From Mycoplana dimorpha (GTDB lineage: Bacteria; Pseudomonadota; Alphaproteobacteria; Rhizobiales; Rhizobiaceae), in NCBI RefSeq assembly GCF_003046475.1, contig NZ_PZZZ01000008.1, positions 124,001 to 188,000 of the forward strand: 64,000 bases of DNA, in the 5' to 3' direction. The notes beneath the pieces were generated by a model that made no database searches, had not been told where the DNA came from, and saw only the letters and a program-made list of their open reading frames with translations. Each line of letters begins with the position of its first letter. Position 1 is the stretch's first letter. The position numbers and the translations under genes are program-made. Below are positions 54,892 through 62,847 of this stretch, piece after piece.

Positions 54892-55527
54892 TTACAGAAC
54901 CAGCAGGAGCACGCCCGTCGCCAGAAGGACCAGCGTCCAGAGAAGATCGACGTTGATCCAGGCGCTGCGCAATATACCCAGGCCAACCCAGCGGTAGACC
55001 GCCAGCGCCGCGATGGACGTGGCCGCCAGCATCGCAACGGTGTGGACGCCCACCGCCGCAAGGGTCATGACGGCCGAACGGCCGGCCGCCATGCCGGGCA
55101 ATGCCCCCTCCGTCGTGCACAGGGGCATCAGCGCGGGGACGATCATCAGCCCCGCACCGTGCGCGGTCGCCATCAGGAACGACCAGAGGGCCAGCCCGAC
55201 AAGTCCCGTCCGCATGCCGACGCGGACCCGATGCCGGTGACCATAAAGGAAATGCCACGCCGCCCATGCGACGAGCCCTGCCCCCGTTGCCATCCGCACG
55301 CTGTGCGAATCCACCAGCAGGCCGGCAGCGACCAACGCGCCCGCGACGAGCGCAATCGACGCAGCGTGTCCGATCGCGATCGCCGGTACCGCCCGGACGA
55401 CCGCCGAAGCGCTCTGCCGGTGCACCCCGAGCGCCACCGCGAACAGCCAGCCCATGGCCGGGTTGAGGCCATGGAAGGCGCCCAGCCCTGCCAGAAGCAG
55501 CCACGGCCAGAGTTCGCTCACGGTCAT
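54892..55527 (-). CDS. Uncharacterised membrane protein linked to SBP56/methanethiol oxidase
   Basis: The protein has 211 aa with six hydrophobic segments. The first segment ends in GAFHGLNPAMGWLFAVALG, a His-Gly-x-Asn-Pro motif reminiscent of HupE/NicO-type metal permeases, but I cannot place it in a characterised family. GGAGG lies 7 bp before the ATG, only 25 bp after the SBP56 stop, so the two genes are co-transcribed. A role in handling a product of methanethiol oxidation or supplying a metal is possible; this is guilt by association. Confidence 0.8.
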   Translation of the reverse strand: MTVSELWPWLLLAGLGAFHGLNPAMGWLFAVALGVHRQSASAVVRAVPAIAIGHAASIALVAGALVAAGLLVDSHSVRMATGAGLVAWAAWHFLYGHRHRVRVGMRTGLVGLALWSFLMATAHGAGLMIVPALMPLCTTEGALPGMAAGRSAVMTLAAVGVHTVAMLAATSIAALAVYRWVGLGILRSAWINVDLLWTLVLLATGVLLLVL

Positions 55528-55552
55528 CCACAGGCCTCCAAGGCCACCCCAT

Positions 55553-56947
55553 TCAAGGATAGCAGTAGGAATCCGACGAGCAATCGCCGCCCTGCAGTCG
55601 AACCTGGTGCGGCCGATGCAATTTCGGCCACTCCACGAAGAACCGCTCGTCGAATGCGATCCCGCCGTCGGGTTCGGCGTCCAGCTTCACCATCCAGCCG
55701 GAAAGCCCCTCCGGATAGAACTGCTCGTCGATCGCGCCGTAGAGGGAGTTGGTGAAATAGACGCGCCGGCCGTCGCGGCTGATCTCCACCATCTGCGGCC
55801 CGCCGTTCAGCGCCCCGTTCTTTGCTCCCGGATGCGAGGCACGGGAGACGATGCCGCCGATCCGCACCTTGCCGGTCTGCTTCGGCTTGAACGGGTCGGA
55901 GACGTCGAACTGGAGGAGATCGCCGGTTCCCCAGCAGGAGACGTAGAGGAACCGGTCGTCCATCGACAGGTCGATGTCGGTCACCAGCGGCGGCACCGCC
56001 TTGAAGCCCTTCAGCATCGGCGGCAACTGGTCTTCCTCCGCGGGCTCGCCCGGAATATCGATCACCTTCGTCACGGCCCACTTGTCGCCGTCGCGGTGCC
56101 AGACCCAGATCGACGAGGACAGGTCTTCGAGGCAGACGACGGCGTTGACGAAACCGTAGGCCTTGGTCGGATCGTGGGCGGGCCGGAGCTCGAAGACGAG
56201 CTGGTACTTGTCGCCGAGATCGATCGTCTGCAGATGCTTGCGTTTGTTGAGGTCCCAGAAATGCAGGCGGCGGCCGTATTTCGCCCCGAGCAGGATATCG
56301 GGCACGAGGCCGTTTTCGAAGGTGTCGGGTGTGCCCCATTCGCTCGTCACCATCGTGTCGTGGCCGAGATGCCACCAGACGTCATAGGAAAGCTGCTGCG
56401 GCCCGCGGTCCATCTCCCATTGGCCACGCACATCGAACGTTTCGGCATCCATCAGGAAGATGCCGCCGGGCGCCTTGCCTTCGGCATTGCCGAGGGCAGC
56501 TACATAGATGCCTTCCGGGCCGCAATGGATGGTATGGGGTCGCGTATAGCCGGCGCGCTCGGCGACCTCGCCCGGTTCGATGACCTTGGTGATCGTCGGG
56601 TGCCGCGCATCCGGTTTGGTATCGATGATGTGGATGCGGGAGGATCTGAGCCCCGGCACGACCAGGTAGCGGCGCTCCATATGGGGATGCGGCGCATTGG
56701 GGCAAAGGCAGGACGAACAGGCGTTCCAGCCGAAATGGTGCAGTTCGTCTCCCCTTTGCGGCATTGCCACGGAATGGACGATCCGGCCGTAGCTTTCCGA
56801 CTTCGGATCGACGTCAACCACCGCCAGTTCGTCGGGAACGCTGGCGGTCGGATCGAAGGCGGCGACATAGGCAAGGGTTTCGGGCTCGGCCTTCATGGCC
56901 ATGCGCGGTGACGGATAGAAGCTGGGATCGGGTTTCCACGTAACCAT
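55553..56947 (-). CDS. Selenium-binding protein SBP56 family, probable methanethiol oxidase
   Basis: The protein has 464 aa from the ATG at 56947; the open frame upstream is not family-like. The SBP56 signatures are present: HHFGWNACSSC near residue 70-80, PHTIHCGPEGIY, SEWGTP, and the C-terminal RLQGGDCSSDSYC. Bacterial members (MtoX) oxidise methanethiol to formaldehyde, H2S and H2O2, using copper. No signal peptide is evident, whereas the Hyphomicrobium enzyme is periplasmic. It is co-transcribed with a six-segment membrane protein. Confidence 0.88.
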   Translation of the reverse strand: MVTWKPDPSFYPSPRMAMKAEPETLAYVAAFDPTASVPDELAVVDVDPKSESYGRIVHSVAMPQRGDELHHFGWNACSSCLCPNAPHPHMERRYLVVPGLRSSRIHIIDTKPDARHPTITKVIEPGEVAERAGYTRPHTIHCGPEGIYVAALGNAEGKAPGGIFLMDAETFDVRGQWEMDRGPQQLSYDVWWHLGHDTMVTSEWGTPDTFENGLVPDILLGAKYGRRLHFWDLNKRKHLQTIDLGDKYQLVFELRPAHDPTKAYGFVNAVVCLEDLSSSIWVWHRDGDKWAVTKVIDIPGEPAEEDQLPPMLKGFKAVPPLVTDIDLSMDDRFLYVSCWGTGDLLQFDVSDPFKPKQTGKVRIGGIVSRASHPGAKNGALNGGPQMVEISRDGRRVYFTNSLYGAIDEQFYPEGLSGWMVKLDAEPDGGIAFDERFFVEWPKLHRPHQVRLQGGDCSSDSYCYP

Positions 56948-57263
56948 GTGAAGTGCTCCTGGTTCGTGTTTGCTCGCCAAGGATACGCTTGCGCTATAGC
57001 GATGTGTTTTCGCGCAAGTCTTTCGTCCGAAACCGGCTGCCACTTTCGGGAGACAAGCTGTTGTTGCTTGCCGACAGCCGAAATCGCTGCGGACGGGGCA
57101 GGATCAGGCGTCATTCAACTGGAATACGAACCGGGTAGATCCGGCGGGGCCGTCGGCTCCGCGGGCAATCCTCCCCACGGTCCGATTGTGCCAGACAACG
57201 CGTCATCTGGGCAGCCCTTTTCTGCGCGGGCGGATGCGCGAATGAGAAGCGCGCTGCTCGCAG
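56948..57263. other. 316-bp intergenic region, no gene recognised
   Basis: Lies between the ECF sigma gene and the SBP56 gene, both leftward, so it should contain the promoter of the SBP56 operon and the end of the sigma transcript. I see no strong hairpin, operator dyad or coding frame. Confidence 0.35.
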
Positions 57264-57992
57264 CTATGGGGACAGCCCCTCACCGTCCATATTGAGCGCC
57301 GCGACCACCCGGTCCGCCATCGAGACGCAGCGGGCGCCGTCGAACGGAAACAGCGCGGAAAGCGACCCCATCAGCTGTTTCTCGATTGCCGCACGCATCA
57401 GCTTGCGGGCGCGGTGCAGCCGGGTCTTCACGGTTTCCGGCCGTATGTCGAGATGAAGCGCAGTATCCCGCGTGCTCATCCCTTCGACCTCGCGCAGCAC
57501 GAACACGACCCGAAATTCATCGGGCAGCGCGTCGACGGCGTTCTCCAGCAGGATGCTGGCCTGGCGGCGCGACAGTTCGGCCTCCGGATCGGCGACCGAC
57601 GCAGTCGTCGGGAACTGTACGACCTCGCCTCCATCCGACCTGCCGCGCTGCATGTCGAGTTCCTCGAGTCCCGTGGTCTTTCGCCGGCGGCGGACGCGGC
57701 CCAGCGTCTCGTTGACGGCAATCCGCGTCAGCCAGGTGGAAAACTGCGCCTCGCCGCGGAACGCGGCAAGGCTGGTGAAGGCCCGCACATAGGTCGACTG
57801 GACGACGTCCTCGGCCTCCCCGTCGTTGCGGATGATTGCCCGCGCCACCCGGAACAGGCGCCGGTTGTGGCGCTGGATGATCGCCCGGATCGCCGCCTCG
57901 TTGCCGTGGCGAGCGAGTTCGACCAGTTCTGCGTCCCCGAGAAGCGCGACTTCCGTGCGCCGCTGGACGCCGCGAACCGGCGAGCCGATCAT
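57264..57992 (-). CDS. ECF-type RNA polymerase sigma factor
   Basis: Group 4 sigma factor of 242 aa. Region 2 (about 30-95) includes RVARAIIRNDGEAEDVVQSTYVRAF and a STWLTRIAVNETL stretch. Region 4 (about 150-205) has the HTH STRDTALHLDIRPETVKTRLHRARK. A 35-residue C-terminal extension (from SALFPFDGARC) is unusual. No anti-sigma factor is encoded nearby; instead it is the last gene of a DUF4142-cupredoxin-sigma operon, 31 bp after the cupredoxin, with GGGAGG before the ATG. Exported neighbours suggest envelope or copper/redox stress. Confidence 0.9.
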   Translation of the reverse strand: MIGSPVRGVQRRTEVALLGDAELVELARHGNEAAIRAIIQRHNRRLFRVARAIIRNDGEAEDVVQSTYVRAFTSLAAFRGEAQFSTWLTRIAVNETLGRVRRRRKTTGLEELDMQRGRSDGGEVVQFPTTASVADPEAELSRRQASILLENAVDALPDEFRVVFVLREVEGMSTRDTALHLDIRPETVKTRLHRARKLMRAAIEKQLMGSLSALFPFDGARCVSMADRVVAALNMDGEGLSP

Positions 57993-58023
57993 GGATGCCT
58001 CCCCGAGCTTCCCCGGCCGTTCG

Positions 58024-58356
58024 TCATGGCGCGATCTCCAGCTTGCCGACCATCGCCGGATGGAAGCGGCAATAATAGTCGACCGATCCGGCTTGCGTGA
58101 TCGTCATGCGCTTTTCGCTGTTCGGCGGCAGGTCGACGTCGAAGCTCTTGTCGCGCGCGGTGGCGCTGTGCCGGAATATATCATCGTTCTTCCAGACCAC
58201 CACGTCCCCGACCTTCGCTTGCGTCGACGCCGGGCTGAATTTCATCTTGGCGATGGTGATCTGCACCTCGGCGGCTGCCGCCGCCGACGCGCAGACCGCA
58301 ACAAGCGCGACGATCGCGCCTGCCGCCAGCCCGCTTCTCAGGAAGGAGGCCGCCAT
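58024..58356 (-). CDS. Cupredoxin (amicyanin/plastocyanin-like copper protein)
   Basis: Small periplasmic blue-copper protein of 110 aa. A signal peptide ends near residue 29 (AAA-AE). The type 1 copper ligands are visible: H63 in FRHSA, and C96, H99 and M102 in YYCRFHPAM. The ATG at 58356 starts the signal peptide; eleven more codons are open upstream but run into the DUF4142 stop. One base separates it from the DUF4142 gene. It may carry electrons or buffer copper; the partner is unknown. Confidence 0.9.
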   Translation of the reverse strand: MAASFLRSGLAAGAIVALVAVCASAAAAAEVQITIAKMKFSPASTQAKVGDVVVWKNDDIFRHSATARDKSFDVDLPPNSEKRMTITQAGSVDYYCRFHPAMVGKLEIAP

Positions 58357-58357
58357 C

Positions 58358-58879
58358 TTATTTGACCATGGTGGCCAGGTGCTCGGCATGCGCCTGGTGT
58401 TGCTGGAACAGCGTCAAGCCGCTTTCGAGCAGCGATTTCAACTCCGCGTTCTGCGCCGAAGGGATCAGTGTGTCGGAAAGCGCACCGTTGACCGTCTTGT
58501 GGTAGGCCACCTCATTGGCGACATAGGCCTTGTCGAAGGCGGCCCCCTTGAGCGAGGCAAGCGTCTTGCGCTCCTTGGCGGCATTGGCGTTAAGCGACTT
58601 GCTTATGGGATTGTCTTCCGGCTTGACCCCCAGCTTCTTGACGAGCGCCAGCGCCTGGTCGTTGACGGCCTTGTGGTCGCGCTCCATCGTCTTTGCGAAT
58701 TCGATCACGTCGGGGTTCTTGCTCTTCTTCAGCGCCTGCTGGGCGGCTTCGATGTCGATCGTACCGGCCGTATAGGCAATGTGGGCGATCTGCGGATCGG
58801 TCGGCTTGGCGTCGGTCGCAACCGCAGCGCCGCCGAAGGCTGCGGCCAGAATGGTCGCGGCAAGAAGTCGTTTCAGCAT
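58358..58879 (-). CDS. DUF4142 exported protein
   Basis: The protein has 173 aa: a signal peptide (about 1-21), then an all-helical ferritin-like domain of the DUF4142 family with the conserved YTAGTIDIEAAQQAL, FAKTMERDHKAVN and HKTVNGAL segments. AAGGAGA lies at ideal distance before the ATG at 58879; longer open frames upstream are not needed. First gene of the operon with the cupredoxin and the ECF sigma factor. Family members often accompany stress sigma factors; the biochemical function is unknown. Confidence 0.88.
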   Translation of the reverse strand: MLKRLLAATILAAAFGGAAVATDAKPTDPQIAHIAYTAGTIDIEAAQQALKKSKNPDVIEFAKTMERDHKAVNDQALALVKKLGVKPEDNPISKSLNANAAKERKTLASLKGAAFDKAYVANEVAYHKTVNGALSDTLIPSAQNAELKSLLESGLTLFQQHQAHAEHLATMVK

Positions 58880-58955
58880 GACAGTCTCCTTGGATCCACG
58901 TTCGAACGTGCCCTTCTCCTGCTTGGGCACGCATTGGATGCGGACACTGCGGAAA

Positions 58956-58962
58956 GGTTCCC
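58956..58962 (-). promoter_or_regulatory. Candidate ECF -35 element
   Basis: On the leftward strand GGGAACC lies 77 bp upstream of the DUF4142 ATG, resembling the GGAAC core recognised by ECF sigma factors. I could not identify a convincing -10, so this is only a candidate for autoregulation by the sigma factor of the operon. Confidence 0.35.
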
Positions 58963-59083
58963 AGGTTCTTTCGTCGAACTGCATTTACCTCCTTGTGCAG
59001 CCGGAAGTTTCCGATTGAATGCACGCAGTCGCCCCTGCCTGCCGAGAAGACGGTATACGATGTATCCGAGAGACGAGTGATCT

Positions 59084-59683
59084 ATGGCGCCGATCAAGGT
59101 TGATCCCGACAAGGTTCACGAATTCGAGGACGCGGCGGGTTTCTACGCCTGGCTTGGCGCGCACCATGACAAACAGGACGAGGTCTGGATCAGGATGCAC
59201 AAGGTCGGGTCAGGGCTGAAATCGATCATCCCGGCCGAGGCCATAGACGTCGTGCTGTGCTGGGGCTGGATCGACGGCATCCGCAAGGCATACGACGAGA
59301 AGAGTTATCTGCAGCGCTATTCGCCGCGCGGCAGCAAGAGCACCTGGAGCAAGATCAACGTCGACAACGTCGCCCGTCTGATCGCGGAGGGTCGTATGAC
59401 CGAGCACGGGCTGAAGCAGGTGGAGAACGCCAGGGCCGACGGCCGCTGGGATCGCGCCTATGCCAGCGGCAAGGGCATGAGGATCCCCGACGACCTGCAG
59501 GCCGCGATCGACGCCGAGCCAAAGGCGAAAGCGATGCTCGCAAAGCTCAACGCTCAAAACCGTTTCGCGCTGGCCTTCCGGGTCCACAACATGAAGACCG
59601 AGGCCGGGCGGAAGCGGAAGATCGAAACCCTGGTGGCGATGCTGGCGCGCAGCGAGACGATCCATCCGCAGGCGAAGAAATGA
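59084..59683 (+). CDS. YdeI/OmpD-associated family protein
   Basis: Cytoplasmic protein of 199 aa. VEVLCWGWIDG-type family core reads VVLCWGWIDGIRK (about residues 57-69), followed by YLQRYSPRGSKSTWS and a basic helical C-terminus with AGRKRKIETL. E. coli YdeI affects resistance to cationic peptides, but the biochemical role of the family is not known. It stands alone, convergent with the LssY-domain gene. Confidence 0.8.
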   Translation: MAPIKVDPDKVHEFEDAAGFYAWLGAHHDKQDEVWIRMHKVGSGLKSIIPAEAIDVVLCWGWIDGIRKAYDEKSYLQRYSPRGSKSTWSKINVDNVARLIAEGRMTEHGLKQVENARADGRWDRAYASGKGMRIPDDLQAAIDAEPKAKAMLAKLNAQNRFALAFRVHNMKTEAGRKRKIETLVAMLARSETIHPQAKK

Positions 59684-59737
59684 CCTTGAACCGGCTGCCG
59701 CACGCCGGCGACCGTCAGCCGTCTTCCGACCACCCCG

Positions 59738-60451
59738 CTACTTCGTCTTCGGCTCGACCAGCACGCCGACAAGCGCCTTGCCGTCGGTGAAATAGCGATC
59801 GCCTCCGCCGTTGCGGCCGTCCTGGGTCGCCCCGATGCCGGAGATCTCGTAGGTGGAGGAAATCCAGCCGACGGTGCGCAGGTCTGCGATGACAAGGTCG
59901 CGCTCGGCATCGATATCGGCACCGATATGGTGGGTGATCTGCCCGGTGTCGTGGCTGAGCCCCACGCCCCGGTCGAAGCTCGCCGACCCCAGCCAGAGCG
60001 GCCGGCCGTCGGCTCCGGACCGTTCGGTCTGCCAGAACCGGACATGGTTGCGCTCGTCGGCGCTTCTTCCGACCGGCTTCTCGAAGGCGAGATCCTGCTT
60101 GCGTCCCTCGAAGAGCAGCGTGCTGACCGGCGCGTCGAGATCGGGCCGGTCAAGCACGACGCTGAGGCCGATGTCGATCGACGAACGCAGCGTGATTGGG
60201 TCCGCCGGGTCCCAGCCGGCCGCGGAGAAGGCGCGGATCACCTCCTCTTCCGTGCCGACCAGCCCGACATTGATCGGATCGCCGGGAATGTCGTCGGTCG
60301 TGGTGGTGACCATGCTGCTCAGGCTGCCGGCGCGCGGCGCCTCGCGAAAGATCCAGTATTCCGGCAGGAAGAGATAGCTGACGAGCAGATAGGCGGCGAG
60401 CACGACCACGAGCAGGGCCAGCGCGGACCGAAGCCTGGTTTGGTGACGCAT
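59738..60451 (-). CDS. LssY C-terminal domain protein, membrane anchored
   Basis: The protein has 237 aa. One hydrophobic segment at residues 11-30 anchors it in the inner membrane with the rest in the periplasm. The LssY_C domain is visible as GDPINVGLVGTEEEVIRAFSAAGW (about 56-80), then HVRFWQ and SASFDRGVGLS in the middle. In other bacteria this domain is fused to DedA or PAP2 phosphatase-like proteins; here it is free-standing. The function is unknown. Confidence 0.8.
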   Translation of the reverse strand: MRHQTRLRSALALLVVVLAAYLLVSYLFLPEYWIFREAPRAGSLSSMVTTTTDDIPGDPINVGLVGTEEEVIRAFSAAGWDPADPITLRSSIDIGLSVVLDRPDLDAPVSTLLFEGRKQDLAFEKPVGRSADERNHVRFWQTERSGADGRPLWLGSASFDRGVGLSHDTGQITHHIGADIDAERDLVIADLRTVGWISSTYEISGIGATQDGRNGGGDRYFTDGKALVGVLVEPKTK

Positions 60452-60623
60452 CGTCGTTCACCGCCTTCCCGACCGATCAGACGCCCAGCCGCCGCTGTTC
60501 CAGTTTGAAGCCGTGATCAGAGCTTGCCTGCGCGGCCGCCCTTTGTCGAGAACTGCGATCGCAGCGAATCAGCCAGGGGCTGCCTGTTCTCGCGGCGCGC
60601 CGGGTCATACGCGGCCTCGAGCA

Positions 60624-61598
60624 TCACCCCTTTCCGCCGGTTCGCACCCGCCGCCGCGTCTCGGTCGGGCTTTCATGGTAATGCGCCCTGTAGCTGCGGG
60701 AGAAGGCGGCCGAGGAGTTGAAGCCGGTCGCCGCGGCGATGTCGGCGAATTCAAGCTTCGTCTCGATCACCTTGCGCCGCGCCGCATTGAGCCTCAGCGC
60801 CAGATAGTGCTGGTACGGCGTCACCCCCATCGTGTCGCGGAACAGTTCCTGCAGGTGGCGGGCGCTGATGCCGACGCGGCGGGCCACCCGCTCCAGCGTG
60901 ACCGGCGCCTCCACCGTCTCCTCCATCAGCCGCACCGCGTGGCTGACCCGCTGGTCGGCGATGCGCATGTTGCCGAGCGCCGGCACCTGCAGCAGCCCGC
61001 CGGTGCGCTCGTGCTCGTAGATGAACAGCCGCGACACCTCCAGCGCCAGCGAATAGCCCTGCCGCCGGCGGATGATCTCCAGCATCAGGTCGAGCGTCGG
61101 AAGCGAGCCACCGGTGGTGATTCGCTTGCCGTCGATGACAAAGCGCTCCCTGAGCACGGTGACCTGCGGATAGGCGGCGGCGAAATCGTCCATGTCCTCC
61201 CAGTGGATCGTCACCGAATGGCCGTCGAGCAGGCTTGCCTCGGCCAGGAACCAGCTGCCCGATTCGATGCCCGCCATCATCGTCCGGTAGCGGGCGGTCC
61301 GAGACAGCTTCATGCGCAGGCTCGGCGTCGCGCTCGCCTGCCACTGGTAGCTCGACAGGATGAACAGCGGCACCGTCTCCTGCGCCGGCCGGAACGGACC
61401 GTCGACCGGAACGGGAATGCGGCTTCTCGTCTCGATCGCCGCGCCGTCGGGCGAAAACAGCCGCCAGCGGTACAGGTCCCGACCGGAGATGCGGTTGGCG
61501 GCGCGCAGCGGCTCGATGACGGAGGCCACCAGGATCAGGTTGGTTTCCGGCAGAACCAGGATGTCCAGGTCCAGCGTCTCGGACGACGGATCGAGCAT
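60624..61598 (-). CDS. cdhR: GlxA/AraC-family activator, probable carnitine regulator CdhR
   Basis: The protein has 324 aa. A DJ-1/PfpI-like N-terminal domain (about 15-200), with the nucleophile-elbow region around GIESGSWFLAEA, is followed by an AraC HTH domain (about 220-318, with ARRVGISARHLQELF and the family GFNSSAAFSRSYRAHY). CdhR proteins activate the carnitine dehydrogenase operon, which lies divergently here. The ATG at 61598 gives the standard length; 30 further upstream codons are unlikely. Confidence 0.88.
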   Translation of the reverse strand: MLDPSSETLDLDILVLPETNLILVASVIEPLRAANRISGRDLYRWRLFSPDGAAIETRSRIPVPVDGPFRPAQETVPLFILSSYQWQASATPSLRMKLSRTARYRTMMAGIESGSWFLAEASLLDGHSVTIHWEDMDDFAAAYPQVTVLRERFVIDGKRITTGGSLPTLDLMLEIIRRRQGYSLALEVSRLFIYEHERTGGLLQVPALGNMRIADQRVSHAVRLMEETVEAPVTLERVARRVGISARHLQELFRDTMGVTPYQHYLALRLNAARRKVIETKLEFADIAAATGFNSSAAFSRSYRAHYHESPTETRRRVRTGGKG

Positions 61599-61708
61599 TG
61601 TCGACAACTCCCCTCGGATTTCGCAAATCGTAAAGGATGCCACCGATAATGGAAAGCAGACGCAGGTTCCTTGCTCCGTAATGGACACAGAAAATTCGGA
61701 GGAATGAA

Positions 61709-62611
61709 ATGCCCCTTGCCATGAATCGCGACGTCTTCATCACCTGCGCCGTCACCGGCTCCGGCGACACGGTGGGAAAATCCAAGCACGTGCCGATCAC
61801 GCCGAAGCAGATCGCCGAGGCCGCCGTCGAAGCCGCCAAGGCCGGTGCAGCCATCGTGCATTGCCACGTCCGCGACCCTGAAACCGGCGCGCCGAGCCGC
61901 CGCAACGACCTCTACAAGGAAGTCACCGACCGCATCCGCCAGGCCGAAGTGGACATCGTGCTGAACCTGACCGCCGGCATGGGCGGCGACATGATCTTCG
62001 GCGACGTCGAAAAGCCGCTGCCGCTGAAGGAAAAGGGCACCGACATGGCCGGCGCCACCGAGCGCGTCTCCCACGTCGCCGAATGCCTGCCGGAAATCTG
62101 CACGCTCGACTGCGGCACGATGAACTTCTCGCTCGGCGACTACGTGATGACCAACACGCCGTCGATGCTGCGCGCCATGGCCAAGCAGATGACCGACCTC
62201 GGCGTCCGGCCCGAGATCGAGGCCTTCGACACCGGCCACCTGTGGTTCGCCAAGCAGCTCGTCGAGGAAGGCCTGATCGAGGACCCGGTGCTGATCCAGC
62301 TCTGCATGGGCATTCCGTGGGGCGCCCCTGACGACCTCAACACCTACATGGCGATGGTCAACAACGTGCCGTCAAACTGGACGTTCTCGGCCTTCTCGAT
62401 CGGCCGCAACGCGCTGGCCTATCCGGCCGCCGCCGTGCTCGCCGGCGGCAATGTCCGCGTCGGGCTGGAGGACAACCTCTACATCGGCAAGGGCCAGTTC
62501 GCGACCAACGGCCAGCTGGTGGAGAAGGCCGTGAGCGTCATCGAGAACATGGGCGCCCGGGTCATCGGGCCGGCCGAGGTCCGCGAGAAGCTGAAGCTGA
62601 CGAAGCGCTGA
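61709..62611 (+). CDS. BKACE-family 3-dehydrocarnitine cleavage enzyme
   Basis: The protein has 300 aa of the DUF849/beta-keto acid cleavage family. It condenses 3-dehydrocarnitine with acetyl-CoA to give acetoacetate and betainyl-CoA. Zinc-binding H51 and H53 lie in IVHCHVRDPETG; the conserved EAFDTGHL and late GGNVRVGLEDN are present. GGAGG sits 6 bp before the ATG at 61709. Position between cdhR and the carnitine dehydrogenase fixes the substrate among the many BKACE variants. Confidence 0.92.
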   Translation: MPLAMNRDVFITCAVTGSGDTVGKSKHVPITPKQIAEAAVEAAKAGAAIVHCHVRDPETGAPSRRNDLYKEVTDRIRQAEVDIVLNLTAGMGGDMIFGDVEKPLPLKEKGTDMAGATERVSHVAECLPEICTLDCGTMNFSLGDYVMTNTPSMLRAMAKQMTDLGVRPEIEAFDTGHLWFAKQLVEEGLIEDPVLIQLCMGIPWGAPDDLNTYMAMVNNVPSNWTFSAFSIGRNALAYPAAAVLAGGNVRVGLEDNLYIGKGQFATNGQLVEKAVSVIENMGARVIGPAEVREKLKLTKR

Positions 62612-62629
62612 GGGCAGGCAAGGGCGGCG

Positions 62630-62816
62630 AAGGCCCCCCTCATCCGGCCCTGCGGGCCACCTTCTCCCCGGTGGGGAGAAGGTGGTGCCCGCAACGACCG
62701 TCCTGCCGCATAGCATCCGCGCAAGCGGTCGGAAACGAAGGCAGCCGCTACGGCGAACTCCCTCGTCTCCCCCACGGGGAGAAGGTGGCCCGCAGGGCCG
62801 GATGAGGGGGCGCCCC
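62630..62816. repeat. Rhizobial palindromic intergenic element (RIME type), second copy
   Basis: Two modules in opposite orientation. CCCCCCTCATCCGGCCCTGC runs into CCACCTTCTCCCCGGTGGGGAGAAGGTGG (62635-62685). Its inverse, CTCCCCCACGGGGAG then GGTGGCCCGCAGGGCCGGAT and GAGGGGG, occupies 62768-62811. About 80 bp of unrelated sequence separates them. It lies within the carnitine operon, between the cleavage enzyme and dehydrogenase genes. Sequence and layout match the element at 29356-29494. Confidence 0.82.
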
Positions 62817-62847
62817 AGGAACAACAGACACGACGGGAACGACCACA

